9,470 nt of DNA from JBGOTP01 sp041476545 (GTDB taxonomy: Bacteria; Acidobacteriota; Vicinamibacteria; Vicinamibacterales; CAVVIG01): contig JBGOTP010000197.1 of assembly GCA_041476545.1 (NCBI GenBank), forward strand, positions 1-9,470, in the 5' to 3' direction. This document shows, one piece after another, positions 1 through 6,156 of the stretch. Within the stretch, counting starts at the first letter, position 1. The number at the start of each line of letters is the position of its first letter. The notes beneath the pieces are model-generated. The model saw nothing but the letters and a program-made list of their open reading frames with translations, did no database searches and was not told the DNA's origin. The position numbers were made by a program, and so were the translations under genes.

Positions 1-361
1 CCGTAATGGTTTCGATGTCCATCTCGAGACAGACGTTACCGCCAGCGTGGATGACGCACTCCATCGTCACGGACCTGACGGCGGCCGGCCGGATCGAGAA
101 GCTGCGCTCCTCGTCCTCCGCATTGATCCATCCGATCCTCTCGGGGGAGATTGTAAGCTGCCCGGTGCCCTTTGGACGGTGGCGGTTCGGGAACGAGTCG
201 CCGAACTCGACGAGCCCGTCGACGACGAGCCGCTCGTCCGACAGGCCGGCATCGGCATACAGCCTCGCGGGAGCCGATGCGGAGGGCTTGCCGTAGCGGC
301 CGGCGCAGGCCGGCGCGGTCACTGCCAGCGCGAGAGCGAGGTACAGGTGAGCTTTCGACAT
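1..361 (-). CDS. Exported protein of unknown function, possible lipoprotein (3' end beyond window)
   Basis: The frame starts at an ATG (361-359) and stays open to the left edge, giving 120 codons with no stop, so the C-terminus is missing. The N-terminus reads MSKAHLYLALALAVTAPACA: a short basic start, a hydrophobic core and Ala-x-Ala-Cys around residue 19, which would suit signal peptidase I, or signal peptidase II with a poor lipobox. A purine-rich AGAAAAGAGAA lies just upstream. The mature part contains GTGQLTISPERIGW followed by a charged stretch and FSIRPAAVRSV. This alternation of short strands resembles small PH/GRAM-like domains in secreted bacterial proteins, but that is only an impression. 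It lies about 150 bases downstream of the methyltransferase stop, so it may be separately expressed. The signal peptide is visible; the fold is inference and no function is assigned. Confidence 0.6.
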   Translation of the reverse strand, partial: MSKAHLYLALALAVTAPACAGRYGKPSASAPARLYADAGLSDERLVVDGLVEFGDSFPNRHRPKGTGQLTISPERIGWINAEDEERSFSIRPAAVRSVTMECVIHAGGNVCLEMDIETIT

Positions 362-513
362 GGTGAATTCTCTTTTCTGCTGCAGGCGCGGACGGTCGTG
401 TAGACGGCAGTTCGCGCACAGCGATTGGTTACGGGTATTCGGAACCTTGCTGACGTGACTCTTTTCACCATCGAACTCGCGCCGCAGTAGGTTTAATCCA
501 TGGCATATCGCGC

Positions 514-1335
514 TCATTCAACGGATCGTTGGTGGCGCCATGCCGTCACGGCGCCATCCGCGTCCGCGACCTGCGCAAGAAACTCATCCACACCGGCACG
601 CCGCAACTGGGTCGGCTGCGCGCGGCGTTGCGTCAGACGCAGGAGCCACTCCTGCAACCGGAACGCCGTCCGTGGCCAATGCACCAGGCAGTACGCGCCA
701 ATTCGAGTGAGCAATGAACTGCGCGGCCGCATACCGAAACGCGCAAAGCCTTCGAGCGTGAACCCGGATCCGCGGAGCAGATCCACCAACGCCCGCGGCT
801 CGTACCGGCGCGCATGACCGACGACGCGGTCGAACTCATGCCACCGATGCGCATGCAGCGGCGTGCTGAGGATGAGCCATCCGTTCGCCGCACTCACGCG
901 CGCGAGCTCGCGACCCACACCAACGTCATCGCTGACGTGTTCCAGGATGTCGAACAGGTACAGCTGCGATACGGTACCCGACGCGAACGGCAGCGCGTCG
1001 ATGCTCGCACGGATCACGCGTGCGCCGGCGCGCCGCAGCTTCGTGCAGGCCGTCGGACTGACATCGACGAACAGCGCCTCGGAGAGCGGCAGGCGCGGCC
1101 GCAGGCCACAGCCAATTTCAACTTGCAATCCCTCAGCTTTAGCCGGAGCCCGGACGCCCGGCATCGCCAGCAGCGATGCGGCTCGCCAGCAGCGTTCGTA
1201 GAATCGACGATTGTAACGATCGACATCGCGCGGTTGCGATGCGGAGGTCACGCAGCGGTCTGCAAGCGACCGACGCTCAGCCGGCGACGCCAGCGCTCGC
1301 CGAGCCGGCTGCGCGCTAGCAACGAGTCGATTCAC
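514..1335 (-). CDS. Class I SAM-dependent methyltransferase (Methyltransf_11 type)
   Basis: A 273-residue cytosolic protein with Rossmann-type methyltransferase motifs in order: VEIGCGLRP at 72-80 (motif I, SAM-binding loop), FVDVSP at 89-94 with Asp91 placed to hold the SAM ribose, SIDALPF at 111-117, LFDILEHV at 127-134, and LILSTPLH at 154-161. VVGHARRYEPRAL with the following GSGF (171-192) matches the C-terminal part seen in Methyltransf_11 proteins. The substrate cannot be read from the sequence. The start is a GTG (1335-1333) that overlaps the stop of the BON lipoprotein as GTGA, with AAGGGG five bases upstream, so translational coupling is likely. The first 30 residues are Arg/Ala-rich and hold no motif; an in-frame GTG at 1251 is an alternative start. 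No transport or catalytic partner is adjacent, so the substrate stays unknown. Confidence 0.85.
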   Translation of the reverse strand: MNRLVASAQPARRALASPAERRSLADRCVTSASQPRDVDRYNRRFYERCWRAASLLAMPGVRAPAKAEGLQVEIGCGLRPRLPLSEALFVDVSPTACTKLRRAGARVIRASIDALPFASGTVSQLYLFDILEHVSDDVGVGRELARVSAANGWLILSTPLHAHRWHEFDRVVGHARRYEPRALVDLLRGSGFTLEGFARFGMRPRSSLLTRIGAYCLVHWPRTAFRLQEWLLRLTQRRAQPTQLRRAGVDEFLAQVADADGAVTAWRHQRSVE

Positions 1336-1652
1336 TGCTGCCCCTTCACCCGCATGTCGTTCTTGACGGATTTCACACCCTTGACGCTGCGTGCAACTTC
1401 GACCGCCTTGTTGATGTCGGCCTGAGAACTGACGAAGCCGCTCAACTGCACCACGCCTTTGAAGCTTTCAACGTTAATCTCGCTCGATTTCAGCGATGCT
1501 TCGTTGAACACTTCCGCTTTCACTTTTGTCGTCAAGACGGTGTCGTCGATGTACTCCCCGGTGCCTTCATGCTTTGCCGTCGCGGCGCATCCCAGGAGAG
1601 AAGCGAGCAGGACGGCGGCGGAGAGAGTAGCGAACCGATTGAATGATCTCAT
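1332..1652 (-). CDS. Single BON-domain lipoprotein
   Basis: A 106-residue predicted lipoprotein. The signal peptide ends in the lipobox LLGC (residues 19-22), so Cys22 should be lipidated. Residues 35-103 form one BON domain: IDDTVLTTKVKAEVF helix, a short INVESFKGVVQLSGFV beta hairpin, a second helix SQADINKAVEVARSVKGV, and a final VKNDMRVK strand. BON domains occur in OsmY- and secretin-type periplasmic proteins and are thought to bind phospholipid or membranes. The start ATG (1652) follows an excellent AAGGAGG; the same AAGGAGGATCG core precedes the csbD gene at 5907. It sits 90 bases after the OmpA-family gene and overlaps the methyltransferase start by four bases. The family call is firm; an envelope-stress role is inferred from OsmY relatives and neighbours. 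Confidence 0.9.
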   Translation of the reverse strand: MRSFNRFATLSAAVLLASLLGCAATAKHEGTGEYIDDTVLTTKVKAEVFNEASLKSSEINVESFKGVVQLSGFVSSQADINKAVEVARSVKGVKSVKNDMRVKGQQ

Positions 1653-1679
1653 GGCGATCCTCCTTCAGTTTGGGGGGGG

Positions 1680-1725
1680 AGCCCCGGCGGTACCAGGAGG
1701 GGGATCCGGAAGCGCCGCCGGGGCT
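1680..1725 (-). terminator. GC-rich hairpin between ompA-like and BON genes
   Basis: Two arms, AGCCCCGGCGG (1680-1690) and CCGCCGGGGCT (1715-1725), pair perfectly over 11 bases around a 24-base loop. It lies 18 bases after the OmpA-family stop and 28 before the BON start. Read on the minus strand the stem is followed by eight C residues (1672-1679) and not by a T run, so it is not a canonical intrinsic terminator. It may be a partial terminator, an mRNA 3'-end stabiliser or an attenuator that lowers BON/methyltransferase expression relative to OmpA. Confidence 0.45.
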
Positions 1726-1742
1726 GTGTGTGTGGAACGCGA

Positions 1743-2762
1743 TTACTGAACGTGCAGTTCCACACGACGGTTCTGGGCTCGGCCGTCCGCGGTTTCGTTG
1801 GACGTCACCGGACGTGATTCGCCAAACCCTTCGGTAGTGATCTGGTTGGCTGGAATCCCATGCTTCACCAAGTAGGTGCGCACGGAATCGGCGCGACGAA
1901 CCGACAACTTCTGATTGTAGGGGTCGCTACCGACGCTGTCGGTGTGGCCTGCGACAACCACCGCGACGCCGCCTTGCGCCTTGAGTATTTCCACGGCCTC
2001 ATCGAGGACCGGCACGGCATCGGGCCGGATGTTCGACTTATCGAAGTCGAAGTTGACGTTGCGCAGGACGATCTTCTTCTTTGCCACTGGTGGTGGTGCC
2101 GGCGGTGCTTGCGCGACGACCGGTGCGGGCGCTGGCCGCGCCGGCGCTTCTGGTCCGTTGAAGGCGTATTTTAGGCCAAGGCCAACTGTCATCCATTGCG
2201 CGTCCTCGCCGAACCGTTCGTCGCTCACCTGATTGGGCCCGAGATCCTTGGGCCGTGGTGACATGTAGGCGCGGTTCCAGCGACTGAAGACCCCCATCGC
2301 GAATTGGGGGGTGACATTGAAATCGATGCCACCACCGACGGAGAAACCTGGCGCGGTATGGTCGAGTCGTCCGCTGAGGCCGGTAAAGACACCGCCTTGC
2401 CCGGTCCCGTACAGCTCCACGAATTCTCCGAGTGGCAGCGTCAGCCGCGGACCGAACGTGCCGCCGAACAGCGTGGTGGTCTGGTTCTCATGCGCGAAGC
2501 CCGGCGCAGAGCCCCGCTGGTGGTCGTTGTCCGGGCTCTGGAAGGTGGTGTGGATCTGACCCTGCAGCCCGAGATAGTCATTGAACATGTAGCCGGCATA
2601 CGGGTTGGCAGTGCCGCCCCCTTGGACGTGCCCCCGATAGTTGTCATTGGTGGGCATGGAATATCCCAGGTCGATGCCGACAAAGGGGCCGTCGGTCGCG
2701 TGGGCAGAGGACACCGCCCACCAGAGCATCGGAAACACCAACAGCAAACGTTTCCACATCAT
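1743..2762 (-). CDS. OmpA-family outer membrane protein (beta barrel plus peptidoglycan-binding domain)
   Basis: A 339-residue outer-membrane protein. Residues 1-22 are a signal peptide with AHA before the cut. Residues 23-202 form an 8-strand-type barrel with alternating aromatic strands such as FVGIDLGYS and WMTVGLGLKYAF. A Pro/Ala-rich linker follows (204-226). Residues 231-339 are the OmpA C-terminal domain that binds peptidoglycan: NFDFDKSNI, GHTDSVGS, LSVRRADSV, GFGESRP and GRAQNRRVEL. Asp275 and Arg290 sit 15 residues apart, as do the diaminopimelate-binding Asp and Arg of known OmpA proteins. The start is the first of two tandem ATGs, with AAGGAGG seven bases upstream. Length fits the family. 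It likely anchors the outer membrane to the wall; a porin role is possible but not shown. Flanking BON genes suggest envelope-stress regulation. Confidence 0.95.
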   Translation of the reverse strand: MMWKRLLLVFPMLWWAVSSAHATDGPFVGIDLGYSMPTNDNYRGHVQGGGTANPYAGYMFNDYLGLQGQIHTTFQSPDNDHQRGSAPGFAHENQTTTLFGGTFGPRLTLPLGEFVELYGTGQGGVFTGLSGRLDHTAPGFSVGGGIDFNVTPQFAMGVFSRWNRAYMSPRPKDLGPNQVSDERFGEDAQWMTVGLGLKYAFNGPEAPARPAPAPVVAQAPPAPPPVAKKKIVLRNVNFDFDKSNIRPDAVPVLDEAVEILKAQGGVAVVVAGHTDSVGSDPYNQKLSVRRADSVRTYLVKHGIPANQITTEGFGESRPVTSNETADGRAQNRRVELHVQ

Positions 2763-2777
2763 ATCGATCCCTCCTTT

Positions 2778-2803
2778 TCAGTTCGCTGGCTCGGTTCGCT
2801 GGC
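2778..2803. repeat. Two-copy 13-base tandem repeat upstream of ompA-like gene
   Basis: TCAGTTCGCTGGC (2778-2790) is followed directly by TCGGTTCGCTGGC (2791-2803), differing at one base. It lies immediately upstream of the Shine-Dalgarno of the OmpA-family gene, within its probable 5' leader. It may be a slippage product or a regulator/sRNA target; nothing in the sequence decides between these. Confidence 0.6.
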
Positions 2804-2831
2804 CCGCACGGTACTCCCGTGACGTGGGCCA
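2800..2831 (-). other. Imperfect hairpin between four-BON gene and ompA-like gene
   Basis: TGGCCC..CACGG (2800-2811) pairs with CCGTG..GGGCCA (2817-2831) around a small loop, with an unpaired bulge on each side of the stem. On the minus strand it lies 35 bases after the four-BON stop and about 40 before the ompA-like start. No T run follows, so it could be a weak terminator, a processing site or a leader structure. Confidence 0.35.
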
Positions 2832-2865
2832 GTTTACCGTACTCACCGAGTCGGGCTGTCCCAAG

Positions 2866-3930
2866 TTAGTCGATGATGCGCAGATCGTCCTGCACCGAGC
2901 ACACGCCCACCGTCGAGCGCGCCACGACGGCGGCCTCGAGGCGCTGCGTCCCGCTGGGAACCGTTCCGGTCAGCCGTGCAACGCAGTTCTTCACCGCAAT
3001 GTCGACGTCCTTCAGGTCTGCACGGTTTTCAAAGCTCTTCTTGACGTCACGCTGGATGTCCTCGTCCTGCGCCTTCACGGCGGGTTGCTTGGCACTGGCC
3101 ACCACCTGCAGTTCGTTCTGTACATGTTTGACGCCGCTCACCTTGCGCACATCGGCCTCCGCCGCCCGTTTGGTTTCTTTTGCCGGCACGATGCCGAAGA
3201 GCGTCACCACTCCATCACGGGTGTCCACATTGATGGCGAGCGCCGGCGTCTGACTGTCGGCCAGCAAGCGCATCTTCGCCATTGAGGTGATCCAGACATC
3301 GCGCGACGCGTCGGCTGCGCCATACTCGGCATTGGACTTCTGCGCCGTGCGCTCGCGCCAGATCTCCTTATCAGCCAGTGTGTCGGGGCTCTGAATTTCG
3401 CTGGACACGTGGCGCACGCCCGGAACGCCGGACGCGACCTCGACGGCGCTCAGGTGATCTGTCAGCGTCTTCGCCGTACCGGCAAGCAGGACCACGCCAT
3501 TGTTCACTGACTGCACGGTGATACTGCTGTCTTTCAGTGAACCGTCGGCCTGCAGCGCTTTGACTACCTGCTTCTTGATGTCGGCGTCAGAGCGCTGCAC
3601 GGCCTTCTCGTGCTGCGGCGCCACCACCTCGAGGAGATTACGCACGCCCTGCACGCCGTCGATCGCCTTGACGACGGTCTCTGCCTTCACCTTCTCCTCG
3701 GCGGAGCGCACCTTGCCGTGCAAGGTCACCTGCTGGTTGACGGTATCGACGTTCACGGCTGTGGCGCTCACGCCCTCGGTCGTCATCAGCGCCAGCTTGC
3801 TCTTCGTCGTGATCCACGCGTCAGGTTGTGCCGCAAGAGCAGGGGCGGCCAGGGCACAGCTCAGTACTGCAGCAAGCGCACTGGCCCGCTGCGTTGTCAG
3901 TAAGGAAATGATTGCCCTTGCTTGCATCAT
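2866..3930 (-). CDS. Periplasmic protein with four BON domains
   Basis: A 354-residue exported protein. A signal peptide covers about residues 1-34, ending AAPALAA. Four BON domains follow at about 37-103, 114-180, 212-276 and 289-353, each with the helix, V-x-L-x-G-x-V strand, helix, G-V-x-x-V-x-(N/D) pattern. Domains 1-2 and 3-4 look like a duplicated pair: DAWITTKSKLALM with VNVDT..VTLHG is echoed by DVWITSMAKMRLL with INVDT..VTLFG. Only the last domain has cysteines (316 and 344), which could form a disulfide. OsmY has two BON domains, so this is a doubled version. The start is the first of two tandem ATGs after AAGGAG. It probably acts in the periplasm in osmotic or envelope stress; that role is inferred from OsmY. 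Confidence 0.9.
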   Translation of the reverse strand: MMQARAIISLLTTQRASALAAVLSCALAAPALAAQPDAWITTKSKLALMTTEGVSATAVNVDTVNQQVTLHGKVRSAEEKVKAETVVKAIDGVQGVRNLLEVVAPQHEKAVQRSDADIKKQVVKALQADGSLKDSSITVQSVNNGVVLLAGTAKTLTDHLSAVEVASGVPGVRHVSSEIQSPDTLADKEIWRERTAQKSNAEYGAADASRDVWITSMAKMRLLADSQTPALAINVDTRDGVVTLFGIVPAKETKRAAEADVRKVSGVKHVQNELQVVASAKQPAVKAQDEDIQRDVKKSFENRADLKDVDIAVKNCVARLTGTVPSGTQRLEAAVVARSTVGVCSVQDDLRIID

Positions 3931-4345
3931 GATTCTCCTTCTTTCTTTGACGTGAATGGTACGTGCGCTCGGCGACGCGGCAGCGCGTCGATGCGATCAC
4001 GCGATTGCAATGGAGCCGCGGCCAGCGAGCAGCGCAACGCGGCCGCGCTGCACGATCGGCACGCTAAAGGAAGAAGCGCCCTGTTGCACTGCGCCATCGT
4101 CAGGCTGAGCGCATCTTTGAACTTATCGACAACCTTCTCCACTTCAAGCGCGACATGTGGTGGGTCCGCAACCGCTATGCGCAGGCAATGCGCTGGTATA
4201 CCCACTTCTTCATGCCCGTCGCTCTGCTGCTGCGGCGGCGGTTGAAGCTCGTGTCTGGCCTCGTGGGCGACCCCCGCTAGTGGACGAGGTGGTGCTCATC
4301 TGCCGACGGGCGGGAGATTGATTCATCGGTCTTGTGAGCCTCGCC
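3931..4345. other. Gene-poor stretch with a csbD relic
   Basis: No complete recognisable gene lies in these 415 bases. The right side faces the stop of the FxLYD-like gene and the left side should hold the promoter and leader of the four-BON gene; I see no clear -35/-10 pair. It contains the 38-base csbD-tail copy (4105-4142). A plus-strand frame is open from about 4065 to a TAG at 4278-4280, with its only ATG at 4155; from there it would encode 41 residues beginning MWWVRNRYAQAMRWYTHFF. It has no good ribosome site and is judged doubtful. Confidence 0.5.
4105..4142 (-). pseudogene. Relic of csbD 3' end
   Basis: These 38 bases match 5744-5781, inside the csbD gene at 5665-5907, at 36 positions. 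Read on the minus strand both encode almost the same peptide: VEKVVDKFKDALS here and VEKVIDKVKDALR in the intact gene. The similarity stops sharply on both sides and no start, CsbD N-terminus or extended tail is found. This is most simply a remnant of a duplicated csbD that has been lost or a small copied segment. Chance is unlikely given length and identity. Confidence 0.6.
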
Positions 4346-4729
4346 TCAGTCACCGATCTCCGTAACGCCCACCACCTCCACCGCGGTCTCGAACCGCCCG
4401 TCGGAGCGCACCGGCAACGGCGGGTTGGGACGCACGGTGAACGGGAGGCTGCCGCCCGGGGGGATATCCTCGTGGACAGTGGTATACGTGGTCCTGCCAG
4501 GGCTATCCTCACCGGGCGACCGCTCGTTCGCCCATAGCCACGTGTGCCGCACGAGCAACCGTACGTCGCGCACGAGATGATGCGACGTGTTGACGAGAAC
4601 CCCCGAGACCGTCCCATCGGTCACGATCAAATTGCGCACGACGACGGCCTCCGTGGCGGCGAGGCCAGGAGCGGCAGCGACGACGCCGAGAAGGGCGATC
4701 GTGAGTAAAGCGGCATGCAAGGCTCCCAT
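4346..4729 (-). CDS. Small exported protein with FxLYD-like beta-sandwich domain
   Basis: A 127-residue protein. With the ATG at 4729 it begins with a good signal peptide: MGALHAALLTIALLGVVAAA, then PGLAATEA with a cut near residue 24. The mature part starts VVVRNLIVTDGTVSGVLVN, then VRDVRLLVRHTWLWAN, IPPGGSLPFTV and FETAVEVVGVTEI. The order (short strand, N-T-S turn, V-R-D-V strand, I-P-P-G-G-S-x-P-F strand) is that of FxLYD / DUF3426-like domains, small beta sandwiches on secreted proteins with no known reaction. GAAGGAT lies very close (3 bases) to this ATG. An in-frame GTG at 4783 would add 18 polar residues and has a GAGG about 11 bases upstream, so the longer form (4346-4783) is possible. 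It follows csbD by 14-68 bases and may be co-transcribed. Function unknown. Confidence 0.7.
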   Translation of the reverse strand: MGALHAALLTIALLGVVAAAPGLAATEAVVVRNLIVTDGTVSGVLVNTSHHLVRDVRLLVRHTWLWANERSPGEDSPGRTTYTTVHEDIPPGGSLPFTVRPNPPLPVRSDGRFETAVEVVGVTEIGD

Positions 4730-4796
4730 CAATCCTTCGATGCCGGCGCCAACACGTCCAGCAGCTTCTTCATGGTTGTTCACAGGACGTCGATCC

Positions 4797-4991
4797 TCAG
4801 CGTTTGCCCGTGACCGTATCGCGCACTCTGTCGACGACCTTCTCGGCGGCCTCCTTCGCCTTGCCTGCTGCGTCCTTCACTTTGCCGGTGGCCTGCTCGA
4901 GCTTCCCTTCCCTTCGAAGCGAATCGTCGTCGGTGAGGGCGCCGGCGGCCTCCTTGATGCGACCCCGGGCTTTGTCCATGGTTCCGCTCAT
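4797..4991 (-). CDS. CsbD family general-stress protein (copy 2)
   Basis: A 64-residue highly charged, helix-rich protein. It carries the CsbD signature: MDKARGRIKEAAGALTDDDSL (5-25), REGKLEQATGKVKDAAG (27-43), then an amphipathic Lys/Ala helix ending VVDRVRDTVTGKR. Length is typical of CsbD (about 60-70). CsbD was first described as a SigB-dependent stress protein in Bacillus; its molecular activity is not known. The ATG (4991) has AAAGGGG five to six bases upstream. It sits 133 bases after the small secreted-protein gene and just before the FxLYD-like gene. It differs from the copy at 5665-5907 in its tail and many internal residues, so the duplication is old or the copies were acquired separately. 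Confidence 0.9.
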   Translation of the reverse strand: MSGTMDKARGRIKEAAGALTDDDSLRREGKLEQATGKVKDAAGKAKEAAEKVVDRVRDTVTGKR

Positions 4992-5124
4992 GAGATCCCC
5001 TTTCGTTGTGATGCGGTTCTTCCCGCTTGACGACGCGCCGTTCAGCGGGACGTTTGACCGCCTCGTTCCGGGCTCGCGCTCCGGGGCCGGCCGCGTGCAC
5101 TCGGGTAGCGCCCAGACCTCTTCC

Positions 5125-5514
5125 CTAGTGCGTTTCCGTGTGCGTGGTGGTCTCCTCCTTGTGGGTCACCGAGCCGGGCCGCGTCGCAACGACACGCTTG
5201 ACGATCACTTGGTCGCCTTCCTTCATGTACTCGACGGTCACCGGGGCATTCCGAATCGTCTCATATGAGACGACGTTTCCCTGCGCATCCACGAAAGTGG
5301 TCTCTTTCGTGAAGTGGTAGGTCACTGGAGCTGGAGCCGTTTCGGACTTGAGAATGATCGTCGAGGTGCTCGGGTTGATCTCTGAGACCACGCCTGTGTA
5401 AGTCGTCGTCTTCTCGGTTGTTGTGACTGACGTGTCAGCGGCCAAGCCGACTGACACGCTTCCGAGCAGTCCGAACGCCAATACGAGTGAGAGCGTCGAA
5501 GTAAACCGGTTCAT
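5125..5514 (-). CDS. Small exported protein, beta-rich core, unknown function
   Basis: A 129-residue exported protein. The signal peptide is MNRFTSTLSLVLAFGLLG followed by a cut after GLA (about residue 25). A Thr-rich segment (TSVTTTEKTTTYT) leads into a strand-rich core (40-112): GVVSEINPSTSTIILKSE, VTYHFTKETTFVDAQG, VTVEYMKEGDQVIVKRVV. The tail is rich in Thr, His and Glu (THKEETTTHTETH). The core resembles OB-like DUF5666-type repeats in other secreted proteins; I cannot assign a function. The frame is open to 5577, but the ATG at 5514 is preferred because a perfect AGGAGG (5520-5525) lies five bases upstream and the signal peptide begins there. It lies between two csbD genes, 150 bases after the first, suggesting membership in the same stress regulon. 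Confidence 0.75.
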   Translation of the reverse strand: MNRFTSTLSLVLAFGLLGSVSVGLAADTSVTTTEKTTTYTGVVSEINPSTSTIILKSETAPAPVTYHFTKETTFVDAQGNVVSYETIRNAPVTVEYMKEGDQVIVKRVVATRPGSVTHKEETTTHTETH

Positions 5515-5519
5515 ACGTA

Positions 5520-5525
5520 CCTCCT
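5520..5525 (-). promoter_or_regulatory. Ribosome binding site that decides the start at 5514
   Basis: Perfect AGGAGG on the minus strand, five bases before the ATG at 5514. It shows that the 21 extra codons upstream (to 5577) are probably not translated. Confidence 0.7.
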
Positions 5526-5638
5526 GCTGAAGTTCGGTCTCGAGACGCACTCGAAACGGGTTTGGTTGTACGATCACCCAGGTTCCCCGACGCCGCCGAC
5601 TTGGGTTCCGTCAAAGACGCAAGAAGCATGCCGGCGCC

Positions 5639-5655
5639 GCAAGCTCGCAGCACTA
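5639..5655. repeat. 17-base dispersed repeat, copy 1
   Basis: GCAAGCTCGCAGCACTA here differs by one base from GCAAGCTCGCAGTACTA at 9114-9130. Each copy lies shortly downstream of a minus-strand stop (csbD at 5665 and aqpZ at 9164). Two copies are too few to name the element. Confidence 0.4.
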
Positions 5656-5664
5656 GGCGGGTAG

Positions 5665-5907
5665 TTATATGCGGATAGTATTACGCTCCCACGCCGCCGG
5701 CAGGGATCGGCTATCCTGAAGTGTCCCCGATTCCGTGGACACCCTGAGCGCATCTTTGACCTTATCGATAACCTTCTCCACCTTCTGCTTGATCTTTCCG
5801 ACCGCCTGGTCGGCCTTCCCCTGCCGCTTCAGCTTCTTATCGCCCGTCATGGCCCCCGCAGCTTCCTTCACGCGTCCCTTCAGTTCATCGGACTTGCCGC
5901 TCGCCAT
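5665..5907 (-). CDS. CsbD family general-stress protein with extended tail (copy 1)
   Basis: An 80-residue charged helical protein with the CsbD pattern: KSDELKGRVKEAAGAMTGDKK (5-25), RQGKADQAVGKIKQ (28-41) and KVEKVIDKVKDAL (42-54). Standard CsbD proteins end near residue 60; here a 25-residue tail (VSTESGTLQDSRSLPAAWERNTIRI) follows with different composition, which may reflect loss of the original stop. The ATG (5907) has AAGGAGG seven bases upstream, the same leader motif as the BON lipoprotein. Upstream is a 500-base gene-free region that should hold its promoter; I see no convincing sigma-70 box. Role: cytosolic stress protein of unknown mechanism. A 38-base piece of its 3' part is repeated at 4105-4142. 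Confidence 0.9.
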   Translation of the reverse strand: MASGKSDELKGRVKEAAGAMTGDKKLKRQGKADQAVGKIKQKVEKVIDKVKDALRVSTESGTLQDSRSLPAAWERNTIRI

Positions 5908-6013
5908 GGTCGATCCTCCTTAATCTTTCCTGCAGACCTTCTAGACAGCAATGGCTGTGCCCGGACTTGCGTTCGTCATGCGCAACATGCCCAGATGTTT
6001 CTCAAGCTTCGAA

Positions 6014-6074
6014 TTCTCACCACCGGAAGTGTTCTCCCTCCTGATTTCTCACCACTGGAAATTGTTCTCTCTCC
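6014..6074. repeat. Two-copy imperfect direct repeat, period 32
   Basis: Copy 1 (6014-6041) reads TTCTCACCACCGGAAGTGTT then CTCCCTCC; copy 2 (6046-6074) reads TTCTCACCACTGGAAATTGT then TCTCTCTCC. They differ at a few positions with one extra base in copy 2, and are separated by four bases. This could be a duplicated regulator site in the divergent intergenic region or a decayed tandem duplication. Confidence 0.55.
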
Positions 6075-6118
6075 GATGCGAGAGCCGGACTTGCACATTT
6101 TGCATTTCAAGAACGATT

Positions 6119-6156
6119 GTCGTGGACGATGTTACACTCGTTCATGGTCGCACGAC
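6119..6156. other. Imperfect inverted repeat
   Basis: GTCGTGGACGATG (6119-6131) pairs with CATGGTCGCACGAC (6143-6156) except for one bulged base and one mismatch, leaving an 11-base spacer. Its place between divergent genes would suit an operator or a cruciform; there is no T run, so a terminator is unlikely. Confidence 0.4.

Noticed and set aside
36..419. 127-codon minus-strand frame at the left edge
   Set aside because: Arg-rich shadow; another frame of the same strand begins with a clean signal peptide at 361 and is preferred.
814..1425. 203-codon plus-strand frame
   Set aside because: Antisense to the methyltransferase and the BON gene; no motifs and composition typical of shadows.
2304..2822. 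172-codon plus-strand frame
   Set aside because: Antisense to the OmpA-family gene, which has clear domains.
4210..4617. 135-codon minus-strand frame
   Set aside because: Another frame of the FxLYD-like gene; Arg/Ser/Thr-rich with no signal peptide, while the overlapping frame has one.
4729..4773. Possible 14-residue leader peptide (MKKLLDVLAPASKD) whose TGA overlaps the ATG of the FxLYD-like gene
   Set aside because: The TGATG junction is attractive, but there is no good ribosome site and so short a frame easily arises by chance.
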